Assembly (NCBI RefSeq): GCF_049800675.1
Contig: NZ_JBLOOT010000001.1
Span: 372,001-436,000, forward strand
DNA from: Cauispirillum nitrogeniifigens
GTDB lineage: Bacteria > Pseudomonadota > Alphaproteobacteria > Rhodospirillales > Rhodospirillaceae
Length of the DNA stretch: 64,000 bases
Reading direction: 5' to 3'
Positions 35,506 to 43,159 of the stretch are shown here, piece by piece. The stretch's first letter is position 1. Each line of letters opens with the position of its first letter. The notes beneath the pieces are model-generated. The model had not been told where the DNA came from and did not search any database. It worked only from the letters and a program-made list of their open reading frames with translations. The translations under genes were made by a program, and so were the position numbers.

Positions 35506-36399
35506 TTAGGACTCGGTGCCGCCGATCATCTTGATGATGCCGGAGAAGTCCACACCGCCGTGACCGTTGTTGCTGAACAGCTGGTACAAGGACTCCGCCG
35601 TCGCCCCCAGCGGGGTCGAGGCCCCGGCACGGGCGGCGGCTTCCTGCGCCAGCTTCAGGTCCTTGAGCATCATGTCGGCGGCGAAGCCCGGCTGGTAGTC
35701 GCGGTTGGCCGGCGAGGTCGGCACCGGGCCGGGCACCGGGCAGTAGGAGGTCATCGACCAGTTCTGGCCCGACGCCTTCGACGAGATGTCGAACAGCTTC
35801 TGCGCGTCCAGGCCCAGCTTCTTGGCCAGCATGAAGGCCTCGCAGGTGCCGATCATGGTGATGCCGAGCAGCATGTTGTTGCAGATCTTGGCCGCCTGGC
35901 CGTTGCCGGGGCCGCCGGCATGGACGATGGTCTTGCCCATGGCTTCCAGGATCGGCTTGGCCTGGGCAAAGGCCGCGTCCGGGCCACCGACCATGAAGGT
36001 CAGGGTGGCGCCGGCGGCACCGGCCGTGCCGCCGGACACCGGCGCGTCGACCATCGGCATGCCGGCCTCCTCGCAGGCCTTGGCGACGGCGCGGGCGCTG
36101 TCGACGTCGACGGTGGAGCAGTCGATCATCAGGGTGCCCTTGGCGGCCACCGCCAGCACGCCGTCGGCGCCGGTGTAGACGGCGCGGACGTGCGGGCCGG
36201 CGGGCAGCATGGTCACCACCACATCCACGCCGCTGGCGGCCTCGGCGACCGAGGCGGCGGCCGTGCAGCCGGCGGCCGTGGCGGCGGCGCGGGCGGCCTC
36301 GGACAGGTCGAACGCCTTGACGGTGTGGCCGGCCTTGGCGAGGTTGCCCGCCATGGGGCCGCCCATGTTGCCCAGGCCGATGAATCCGATGGTGGCCAT
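35506..36399 (-). CDS. mmsB: 3-hydroxyisobutyrate dehydrogenase
   Basis: A 297-residue NAD-dependent beta-hydroxyacid dehydrogenase of valine breakdown, oxidising 3-hydroxyisobutyrate to methylmalonate semialdehyde. The Rossmann motif IGFIGLGNMGGPMAGNLAKAG is at the N terminus, DAPVSGGTAGAAGATLTFMV binds substrate, and GNGQAAKICNNMLLG carries the catalytic Lys. The ribosome binding site GGGAGGAAC is strong. It follows the HIBYL-CoA hydrolase gene by 29 bases. Confidence 0.95.
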   Translation of the reverse strand: MATIGFIGLGNMGGPMAGNLAKAGHTVKAFDLSEAARAAATAAGCTAAASVAEAASGVDVVVTMLPAGPHVRAVYTGADGVLAVAAKGTLMIDCSTVDVDSARAVAKACEEAGMPMVDAPVSGGTAGAAGATLTFMVGGPDAAFAQAKPILEAMGKTIVHAGGPGNGQAAKICNNMLLGITMIGTCEAFMLAKKLGLDAQKLFDISSKASGQNWSMTSYCPVPGPVPTSPANRDYQPGFAADMMLKDLKLAQEAAARAGASTPLGATAESLYQLFSNNGHGGVDFSGIIKMIGGTES

Positions 36400-36428
36400 G
36401 TGTTCCTCCCTAGGGGTGCTTGCTTGGT

Positions 36429-37523
36429 TTAGTCGAAGCTCAGGTCGCCGTCGGGCAGCGGTCCGAACAGGGCGTCCACCGCCGCCGGGTCCACGTCCTC
36501 CAGGCGGGCGGGGTCCCAGCGCGGGGCATTGTCCTTGTCGACGATGACCGCGCGCACGCCTTCCCGGAAGTCGTGGGTGGCGGCCAGGCGCTGCGACAGG
36601 CGGTATTCGATCTGCATGCAGCGGTCGAAGTCGAGCTGCGCCCCGACCTGCATCTGGCGGAACGCCACGCGCAGCGCCGTCGGCGACTTGCTGCGCAAGG
36701 TTTCCAATGTCTTTTCAGCCCACTCGCCGCCTTCCTTCTCAAGGTTGGCGAAGATTTCCTCAACCGAGGCGCCGGAGAAGCAGCGGTTGATCACGTCGCG
36801 CTGAAGGGCCAGGGAAGCGGCGCCGGGCTCCTCGTAGAACATGTCGAGCACGCAGGTGACGGCGGTCTGCATGTCGTCGGCGGTCCTGGCGTCGCGCTCG
36901 GCCTCGCACAGGGCAGCGATCAGTTCCTTGTGGCGCTCCGTCGGCACAAAGTGGGTGGCAACGCCGGTATACAGGCAGTCCGCCGCCTTCATCCGCGCCC
37001 CCGTGAGGGCCAGGTACATGCCCACGGCACCGGGCAGGCGCGGCAGGAAATAGGTGCCGCCGACGTCGGGCAGCATGCCGATGCCGGTCTCGGGCATGGC
37101 GAACAGAGTGCGCTCGGAGCACACCCGGTGCGAGCCATGCACCGACACGCCGACGCCGCCGCCCATGGTGATGCCGTCCATTAGCGCCACATAGGGCTTG
37201 GGATAGGTCTTGATCAGCCGGTTGAGGCGGTATTCCTCGCCGAAGAAGGCGGCCAGGAAGGCGCTGTCGCCACTCTTGCCGGCTTCGTAGAGCTTGCGGA
37301 TGTCGCCGCCGGCGCAGAACGCCTTCTCGCCCGCGCCCTCGATGATCACGCAGTGCACGGCATCGTCAACGGCCCACGCCCGCAGGGCCTTGTCCATGAC
37401 GCGGATCTTGTCGAGCGTCAGGGCGTTCAGCGCCTTCGGCCGGTTGAGCAGGATCCGCCCGACGCCATCGGCGACGCTGATGACGATTTCCTGGTCCTGC
37501 TGTTCGGGGGTCTGCTGCGACAT
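36429..37523 (-). CDS. 3-hydroxyisobutyryl-CoA hydrolase
   Basis: A 364-residue crotonase-fold enzyme. The length, longer than simple enoyl-CoA hydratases (about 260), and the C-terminal extension fit 3-hydroxyisobutyryl-CoA hydrolase. Motifs include RILLNRPKALNALTLDKI, EKAFCAGGDIRKLYE (oxyanion hole), ALMDGITMGGGVGVSVHGSH, and MPETGIGMLPDVGGTYFL with the catalytic Glu/Asp. Its neighbours supply the steps before (isobutyryl-CoA dehydrogenase) and after (hydroxyisobutyrate dehydrogenase), which supports the assignment. Confidence 0.92.
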   Translation of the reverse strand: MSQQTPEQQDQEIVISVADGVGRILLNRPKALNALTLDKIRVMDKALRAWAVDDAVHCVIIEGAGEKAFCAGGDIRKLYEAGKSGDSAFLAAFFGEEYRLNRLIKTYPKPYVALMDGITMGGGVGVSVHGSHRVCSERTLFAMPETGIGMLPDVGGTYFLPRLPGAVGMYLALTGARMKAADCLYTGVATHFVPTERHKELIAALCEAERDARTADDMQTAVTCVLDMFYEEPGAASLALQRDVINRCFSGASVEEIFANLEKEGGEWAEKTLETLRSKSPTALRVAFRQMQVGAQLDFDRCMQIEYRLSQRLAATHDFREGVRAVIVDKDNAPRWDPARLEDVDPAAVDALFGPLPDGDLSFD

Positions 37524-37589
37524 GCCGTTCCTCTTCGACCTTGCTGTTTTCTCGGGCGTGCCCTGCCCGCCCGCCAGCGCCGGGAGGCC

Positions 37590-38726
37590 TCAGCCGAGCA
37601 TCTTGCGGGCGACGATCACCCGCATGATCTCGTTGGTGCCTTCCAGGATCTGGTGCACGCGCAGGTCACGCAGCAGCCGTTCGATGGGATACTCACGGAT
37701 GTACCCGTACCCACCGTGAAGCTGCAGCGCATCATTGCATACCTTGAAACCCGTGTCCGTCGCCAGTCGCTTTGCCATGGCGCACAGCTTCGTCGCGTCG
37801 GGTTCCTTGGCGTCGAGCGCCGCCGCCGCGCGGTGCAGCAGCAGGCGGGCGGCGGCCAGTTCGGTTTCCATGTCGGCCAGCTTGAACTGCACCGACTGGA
37901 ACTCCGCCAGCGCCTGATTGAACTGCTTGCGCATCTGGACGTACTCCAGGGAGTGCTCCAGCGCCGCGCGGGCGCCGCCCAGCGAGCAGGCGCCGATGTT
38001 CAGGCGGCCGCCGTCCAGGCCCATCATGGCGATCTTGAAGCCCTCGCCCTCTTCGCCCAGGCGGTTGGCCACCGGCACGCGGCAGTTCTCGAACACCACG
38101 GCGGAGGTCGGCTGGCTGTGCCAGCCCATCTTCTCTTCCTGCTTGCCGAAGCTCAGGCCCGGCGTGCCGGCCGGCACCACCACGGTGGAGATGCCCTTGG
38201 GCCCCGGCCCGCCGGTGCGCACCATGACGACGTAGACGTCGGACCGCCCGCCGCCGGAGATGAACGCCTTCTCGCCGTTCAGGACGTAGTGGTCGCCGTC
38301 GCGCTCGGCCTTGGTCTTGAGGTTGCCGGCGTCCGACCCCGCCCCCGGCTCCGTCAGGCAGTAGCTGGCGAAGTGCTCCATGGTGCAGAGCTTGGGCAGG
38401 AAGCGCTGGCGCTGCTCGTCGTTGCCGAAGCGGTCGATCATCCACGCCGCCATGTTGTGGATGGAGATGTAGGCCGCCGTCGACGGACAGGCCGCCGCCA
38501 GCTCCTCGAAGATGATCGCCGCGTCCAGGCGGGTCAGCGACGACCCGCCGACGTCGTCGCGCACGTAGATGCCGGCGAAGCCCAGTTCGGCGGCGGCGCG
38601 CAGGGTGGCTTCCGGGAACGTGTGATCGGCGTCCCAGGCGCCGGCGTGCGGCGCCATTTCGTTGCGCGCGAACTCGCGGGCGACATCCTGGAACTGGCGC
38701 TGATCGTCGGTGAGATGGAAGTCCAT
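37590..38726 (-). CDS. acyl-CoA dehydrogenase, probably isobutyryl-CoA dehydrogenase
   Basis: A 378-residue FAD enzyme. MDFHLTDDQRQFQDVAREFA opens it. The FAD signatures YCLTEPGAGSDAGNLKTKA and QLHGGYGYIREYPIERLLRD are present, and the catalytic Glu lies in ILEGTNEIMRVIVARKML. The substrate is inferred from context: it is the first gene of an operon with HIBYL-CoA hydrolase and hydroxyisobutyrate dehydrogenase, matching valine degradation. It has a good ribosome binding site (GGAGGAAA) and a strong promoter (38772-38799). Confidence 0.93.
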   Translation of the reverse strand: MDFHLTDDQRQFQDVAREFARNEMAPHAGAWDADHTFPEATLRAAAELGFAGIYVRDDVGGSSLTRLDAAIIFEELAAACPSTAAYISIHNMAAWMIDRFGNDEQRQRFLPKLCTMEHFASYCLTEPGAGSDAGNLKTKAERDGDHYVLNGEKAFISGGGRSDVYVVMVRTGGPGPKGISTVVVPAGTPGLSFGKQEEKMGWHSQPTSAVVFENCRVPVANRLGEEGEGFKIAMMGLDGGRLNIGACSLGGARAALEHSLEYVQMRKQFNQALAEFQSVQFKLADMETELAAARLLLHRAAAALDAKEPDATKLCAMAKRLATDTGFKVCNDALQLHGGYGYIREYPIERLLRDLRVHQILEGTNEIMRVIVARKMLG

Positions 38727-38771
38727 GCGTTTCCTCCACGGCTTGCGGCGCTTCGCCTTGCTTGTCGGGCG

Positions 38772-38799
38772 ATGATAGCGGCGGCGCGGCGGCTGTCAA
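38772..38799 (-). promoter_or_regulatory. sigma-70 promoter of the valine-degradation operon
   Basis: On the minus strand TTGACA, 16 bases, TATCAT, ending 46 bases upstream of the acd ATG. The -35 is consensus. The inverted repeat at 38828-38860 lies just upstream. Confidence 0.6.
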
Positions 38800-38827
38800 A
38801 TGTTGCATACAAAATTTGCGGACGTTC

Positions 38828-38860
38828 CATACATGACTAACAACACATTGTTTATGTATG
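38828..38860. promoter_or_regulatory. nested inverted repeat between divergent acd and metY promoters
   Basis: CATACAT (38828-38834) pairs with ATGTATG (38854-38860), and inside them AACAA (38839-38843) pairs with TTGTT (38848-38852). It lies in an AT-rich patch midway between two divergent promoters. A third CATAC occurs at 38806-38810. It looks like a regulator binding site, and the regulator is not identifiable. Confidence 0.5.
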
Positions 38861-38894
38861 TTTCTGATATTTCACACACCACATAACGTCTTCC

Positions 38895-38922
38895 TTGACA
38901 GCCGCCGCAGGCCCCTTAAGGT
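38895..38922 (+). promoter_or_regulatory. candidate promoter of metY
   Basis: TTGACA at 38895-38900, 16 bases, TAAGGT at 38917-38922. The -35 is consensus and the -10 weak. It lies 55 bases upstream of the metY ATG. I saw no SAM or SAH riboswitch core in the leader. Confidence 0.4.
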
Positions 38923-38976
38923 TCTGGCGTCACGCGGCGGCGGGCCGCGGGCGAACGCACATCAGGAGGGACTTCC

Positions 38977-40269
38977 ATGGCGGCCAAGAGCACGAATCCG
39001 GAAACGCTGGCCCTGCACGCCGGCCACCGCGCCGACCCCACGACCAACGCCGTGGCGGTGCCGATCTACCAGACCACCTCCTACCAGTTCCGGGATGCCG
39101 AGCACGCGGCCAATCTGTTCGCCCTCAAGGAACTGGGCAACATCTACACCCGCATCATGAACCCGACCACCGACGCCTTCGAGCAGCGCGTGGCGGCCCT
39201 GGAGGGCGGCGTGGCGGCCCTGGCGGTGGCCTCGGGCCAGGCGGCCTCGACCTTCGCCATCCTCAACCTGTGCCGGGCGGGCGACAACTTCGTCACCTCC
39301 ACCGACCTCTACGGCGGGACCTGGACGCTGTTCGCCAGCACCCTGAAGAACCTGGGCATCGAGGCGCGCTTCGCCGATCCGGCCGACCCGGAGAGCTTCC
39401 GCCGCGCCACCGACGACAAGACCCGCTGCTACTACGCCGAGACGCTGCCCAACCCCAAGCTCAACGTCTTCCCGATCCAGGAAGTCGCCGCCATCGGGCG
39501 TGAGCTGGGCGTGCCGCTGATCATGGACAACACCGCCGCGCCGATCATCTGCAAGCCGCTGGAACTGGGCGCCGCCGTCGTCATGTATTCGGGCACCAAG
39601 TGGATGGGCGGCCACGGCACCTCCATCGGCGGTGTTATCGTCGACGGCGGCAACTTCGACTGGGAAGCCCACGGCGACCGCTTCCCCACCCTGAACGAGC
39701 CCGACGCCAGCTACCATGGCGCGGTGTGGACCCAGGCGGTCAAGCCGCTGGGGCCGATCGCCTACATCCTGCGCATGCGGGTGTGCCTGCTGCGCGACGT
39801 CGGCGCCGCCATCAGCCCGTTCAACGCCTGGCAGATCATCCAGGGCATCGAGACGCTGCCCCTGCGCATGCGCGCCCACTGCGAGAACGCCGCCAAGGTC
39901 GCCGAGTACCTGAGCAAGCACCCCAAGGTCGCCAAGGTGATCTACCCCGGCCTCCAGGACGGGGAGCCGCGCCGACGCGCCGACGCCGCCCTGAAGCGGG
40001 GCTACGGCGGGCTGGTCGGCTTCGAGCTGAAGGGCGGCGTGGACGCCGGCCGGGCGTTCATCGACGCCCTGGAGATGTTCTACCACGTCGCCAACATCGG
40101 CGACGCGCGGTCGCTCGCCATCCATCCGGCCAGCACCACCCACTCGCAGCTCGGCGCGGATGAACAGCTCGCCACCGGCGTGACGCCCGGCTATGTCCGC
40201 CTGTCCATCGGCATCGAGCACCCCGACGACATCATCGCCGACCTTGAGCAGGCCCTCGCCAAGGCGTAA
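38977..40269 (+). CDS. metY: O-acetylhomoserine sulfhydrylase (MetY type)
   Basis: A 430-residue Cys/Met-metabolism PLP enzyme forming homocysteine from O-acetylhomoserine and sulfide. The opening NPETLALHAGHRADPTTNAV and the central YAETLPNPKLNVFPIQE are typical of MetY rather than MetB/MetC. The PLP Lys208 lies in MYSGTKWMGGHGTSIGG, and ATGVTPGYVRLSIGIEHP ends the family core. The ribosome binding site AGGAGGGA is strong. A hairpin follows, then hemB. Confidence 0.93.
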   Translation: MAAKSTNPETLALHAGHRADPTTNAVAVPIYQTTSYQFRDAEHAANLFALKELGNIYTRIMNPTTDAFEQRVAALEGGVAALAVASGQAASTFAILNLCRAGDNFVTSTDLYGGTWTLFASTLKNLGIEARFADPADPESFRRATDDKTRCYYAETLPNPKLNVFPIQEVAAIGRELGVPLIMDNTAAPIICKPLELGAAVVMYSGTKWMGGHGTSIGGVIVDGGNFDWEAHGDRFPTLNEPDASYHGAVWTQAVKPLGPIAYILRMRVCLLRDVGAAISPFNAWQIIQGIETLPLRMRAHCENAAKVAEYLSKHPKVAKVIYPGLQDGEPRRRADAALKRGYGGLVGFELKGGVDAGRAFIDALEMFYHVANIGDARSLAIHPASTTHSQLGADEQLATGVTPGYVRLSIGIEHPDDIIADLEQALAKA

Positions 40270-40281
40270 AAGGATCATGCG

Positions 40282-40308
40282 ACCACGGAGGGAGTCTCCC
40301 TCCGTGGT
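40282..40308 (+). terminator. hairpin after metY
   Basis: ACCACGGAGGGAG and CTCCCTCCGTGGT are perfect complements separated by a single base, giving a long stem with a tight loop. It is followed by TCAG rather than a T run. It separates metY from hemB. Confidence 0.55.
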
Positions 40309-40351
40309 TCAGCATCGCCCTGGAACACCTTGTAAACAAAAGAGAGCCAGC

Positions 40352-41356
40352 GTGACCGCACCGTTCGGAGCCTTCCCCCGCACCCGCATGCGCCGCAACC
40401 GCCGCACCGAGTGGTCGCGCCGCCTGATGAGCGAAACCACCCTGACGGTCAATGACCTGGTGTGGCCGGTGTTCGCCATCGAAGGACACGGGAAGACCGA
40501 GGCCGTGCCGTCCATGCCGGGCGTGTTGCGCTACTCCGTCGACCTGCTGGTGGAGGCCGCCGCCGAGGCCAAGGCCCTGGGCATCCCCGCCCTGGCCCTG
40601 TTCCCGCGCGTCGACCCGGCCCTGAAGACCACCGAAGGGACCGAGGCCGCCAATCCCGACAACCTGATGTGCCGCGCCGTCCGCGCCCTCAAGGAGGCCC
40701 ACCCGGACCTCGGCCTGGTCTGCGACGTGGCGCTCGACCCCTTCACCGACACCGGCCACGACGGCATCGTCCGCGACGGCACTGTGATCAACGACGAGAC
40801 GGTGGACATGCTCATCCGCCAGTCCATTGCCCAGGCCCAGGCCGGCTGCGACATCGTCGCGCCGTCGGACATGATGGACGGCCGCATCGGCCTCATCCGC
40901 GACGCCCTGGACGCGGCGGGCTTCCAGCACGTTCAGATCGTCTCCTACGCCGCCAAGTATGCCTCGGGCTTCTACGGCCCGTTCCGCGATGCCCTGGGGT
41001 CGGGCGGGGCGCTCAAGGGCGGCGACAAGAAGACCTACCAGATGGACCCGGCCAACGCCGACGAAGCCCTGCGCGAGGTCGCCATCGACCTGGCCGAGGG
41101 CGCCGACGCCGTCATGATCAAGCCGGGCATGCCCTACCTCGACATCGTTTCGCGGGTGAAGCAGGAGTTCGGCGTGCCGACCTGGGTCTATCAGGTCAGC
41201 GGCGAGTACGCGATGCTCAAGGCCGCCGCCGGCAACGGCTGGCTGGACAACGACCGCGTGGTCCTGGAAAGCCTGATGTGCTTCAAGCGCGCCGGCGCTG
41301 ACGTCATCCTCACCTACGCCGCCGTCGAGGCCGCGAAGCTGCTGAAGCGGGGATAG
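40352..41356 (+). CDS. hemB: delta-aminolevulinic acid dehydratase (porphobilinogen synthase)
   Basis: A 334-residue enzyme condensing two 5-aminolevulinates to porphobilinogen in heme (and, if present, chlorophyll or corrin) synthesis. The GTG at 40352 is preferred because it includes the usual PRTRMRRNRRTEWSRR lead. Schiff-base lysines are Lys202 in YAAKYASGFYGPF and Lys257 in VMIKPGMPYLD. The region that carries three zinc cysteines in other HemB reads CDVALDPFTDTGHDG, the Asp-rich form of Mg2+- or K+-stimulated alphaproteobacterial enzymes. Confidence 0.96.
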   Translation: MTAPFGAFPRTRMRRNRRTEWSRRLMSETTLTVNDLVWPVFAIEGHGKTEAVPSMPGVLRYSVDLLVEAAAEAKALGIPALALFPRVDPALKTTEGTEAANPDNLMCRAVRALKEAHPDLGLVCDVALDPFTDTGHDGIVRDGTVINDETVDMLIRQSIAQAQAGCDIVAPSDMMDGRIGLIRDALDAAGFQHVQIVSYAAKYASGFYGPFRDALGSGGALKGGDKKTYQMDPANADEALREVAIDLAEGADAVMIKPGMPYLDIVSRVKQEFGVPTWVYQVSGEYAMLKAAAGNGWLDNDRVVLESLMCFKRAGADVILTYAAVEAAKLLKRG

Positions 41357-41370
41357 GAGGCAGACGCCCC

Positions 41371-42249
41371 CTATCCCTCCCCGTCCCTGGCGTCCTGGTC
41401 CAGCAGCCAGACGTCGATGGTGTGGATCTGGTCGGCATCCATCAGCGCCGGGGCATGGCCGACGCCCTCGAATTCCTCGACCTCGCAGCCGGGACCGCGC
41501 TTGCGCATCTCGCCCACGGTCTCGGGCAGCAGCAACTGCGAGTTTGCGCCGCGCAGGACCAGCACCGGACAGGCCACGGCGTCCCACAGGGGCCACATCA
41601 CCACATCCTGGGCCGGCTGGGCGTTCAGCACCTCGGCAATGGCCGGATCGTAGGCCGGGGACAGCAGACCGTCCTCGCGCAGGCGCATGCCGTTGCGCGT
41701 CAGGTGCCCCCACTGCTCATCGGTGAGATCGCCGAACTCCTGGTACATGACCCGCAGGTAGCGCTCCGCCTCCGTCTGGTTGGGGAAGGTCGGGTCCTTG
41801 CCGACGTAGGCCTGGAGCCGCTCCACCGCCGCCTTGGGGATGAACGCCCCGACGTCGTTGAGGACCAGCCGGCGGATCGGGCTGTCGTCGCTGACGGCCA
41901 GCATCATGCCGATCAGCCCGCCCATGGAGGTGCCGATCCAGTCCACCGTCTCGGCGCCGCTGCGGGCGATCAGGGTCGCCATGTCGGCCAGATAGTGGGC
42001 GTAGGAATAGCCCGCCGGATCGTCCAGCCAGTCGCTCTGTCCGCGCCCCAGGACATCCGGGCAGATCACCCGGTAGCGGTCCGACAAGGCACGGGCCAGC
42101 CAGTCGAAATCGCGGCCGTTGCGGGTCAGTCCGTGGACACACAGAACGACGTTCTTGTTGTGCGGATTGCCCCACTCCCAGTACACCATGCGGCGGAAGC
42201 CCTCCGCCCGGAAGCACGACACCGAGCGCAGGCGCGGCTGCTCGCTCAT
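41371..42249 (-). CDS. alpha/beta-hydrolase
   Basis: A 292-residue alpha/beta-hydrolase fold protein. VVLCVHGLTRNGRDFDWLA is the oxyanion-hole region (HG motif), VDWIGTSMGGLIGMMLA carries the nucleophile Ser in GTSMG, and VEEFEGVGHAPALMD has the catalytic His. The acid is probably the Asp/Ser-side residue in VLVLRGANSQLL, where the usual Asp is not obvious. There is no signal peptide, and the substrate is unknown. It is convergent with hemB (14 bases apart). Confidence 0.85.
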   Translation of the reverse strand: MSEQPRLRSVSCFRAEGFRRMVYWEWGNPHNKNVVLCVHGLTRNGRDFDWLARALSDRYRVICPDVLGRGQSDWLDDPAGYSYAHYLADMATLIARSGAETVDWIGTSMGGLIGMMLAVSDDSPIRRLVLNDVGAFIPKAAVERLQAYVGKDPTFPNQTEAERYLRVMYQEFGDLTDEQWGHLTRNGMRLREDGLLSPAYDPAIAEVLNAQPAQDVVMWPLWDAVACPVLVLRGANSQLLLPETVGEMRKRGPGCEVEEFEGVGHAPALMDADQIHTIDVWLLDQDARDGEG

Positions 42250-42332
42250 TCCTTACTCCTCCTTGGTCGACCGGCCCATCCTACCCCACCGGCCGGCGAA
42301 AGGGAGGGGGCCGTGCATTTCGTCACCGCGCT

Positions 42333-42351
42333 ATTTTTGGATACCAAAAAT
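42333..42351. promoter_or_regulatory. 19-bp perfect inverted repeat upstream of gntR, likely operator
   Basis: ATTTTTGGATACCAAAAAT: two perfect 8-base arms around ATA, 89 bases upstream of the GntR-family gene. A second half-palindrome TGTATACA follows at 42360-42367. FCD-type GntR proteins bind short inverted repeats of this kind and often control their own operon. Confidence 0.6.
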
Positions 42352-42440
42352 CTCGCGAATGTATACAATCAGCGCCGGGAGGACTTGGACCAAGCCCCGG
42401 CCGCCAGAGCCGGACGGCCAAGCAAGAAAGACAGAGCCCC

Positions 42441-43112
42441 ATGGCCAAGCATACGCCGACCCGTGCGGACCAGTTGCGCCGCACCCTTGAGGAAGAGATC
42501 TTCTCCGGTGCCCTGAAGCCGGGCGATCGCCTTGACGAACAGTCCCTGGCGCAACGCTTCGGCGTCTCCCGCACGCCGGTGCGCGAGGCCCTGCGCCAGC
42601 TTTCGGCCTCCGGGCTGATCGAGGTGCGACCCCGCCAGGGCGCCGTGGTCGCCGTCATCACCCTGCCCCGCCTGATCGAGATGTTCGAGGTCATGTCCGA
42701 GTTGGAGGGCATGTGCGCCCGGCTGGCCGCCCGCCGCATGACCGACACCGAGCGCCGCCACCTCGCCGGGCTGGTCGACACCGCCGAGCCCCTGGCCACC
42801 CGCCAGGATCTGGAGGCGTACTACGCCAACAACCGCCAGTTTCATGACGCCATCTATGCCGGCAGCCACAACCGGGTGCTGGAAGAGATGACGCGCAGCC
42901 TGCACCACCGCACCGCCCCCTACCGCCGTCACCAGCTCAACCGTCCGGGCCGTGTCCACGAGTCCCTGGCCGAGCACAAGGCCGTGGTCGCCGCCGTCCT
43001 GGCCGGCGACCCGGAAGCAGCCGCCAAGGCCATGCACCGCCACGTCAACGTGCAGGGCGACGTGTTCGCCGATTTCCTGTCCACGCTGCCGACCGGCTAC
43101 ATCATGGCCTAG
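42441..43112 (+). CDS. GntR-family (FadR/FCD subfamily) transcriptional regulator
   Basis: A 223-residue regulator. The winged helix-turn-helix covers residues 8-75: LRRTLEEEIFSGALKPGDRL, LAQRFGVSRTPVREALRQL and RPRQGAVVAVI. The C-terminal all-helical FCD ligand domain has the metal-binding pattern: Asp/Asn in ANNRQFHDAIYAGSHN, and His in VHESLAEHKAVVAAVLAGD and MHRHVNVQG. Ligands of the family are small organic acids bound through a metal. It is 47 bases upstream of an aldehyde dehydrogenase, its probable target, and has a clear palindrome upstream. Confidence 0.93.
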   Translation: MAKHTPTRADQLRRTLEEEIFSGALKPGDRLDEQSLAQRFGVSRTPVREALRQLSASGLIEVRPRQGAVVAVITLPRLIEMFEVMSELEGMCARLAARRMTDTERRHLAGLVDTAEPLATRQDLEAYYANNRQFHDAIYAGSHNRVLEEMTRSLHHRTAPYRRHQLNRPGRVHESLAEHKAVVAAVLAGDPEAAAKAMHRHVNVQGDVFADFLSTLPTGYIMA

Positions 43113-43159
43113 CTCACCGTCCCTCTGAGGGAAACCGTCCAAGCCATTGGAGCACTTGC

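Noticed and set aside
38900..38976. Possible SAM-type riboswitch in the metY leader
   Set aside because: The leader is short and I could not find the conserved cores of SAM-II or SAH aptamers. A covariance-model search would settle it.
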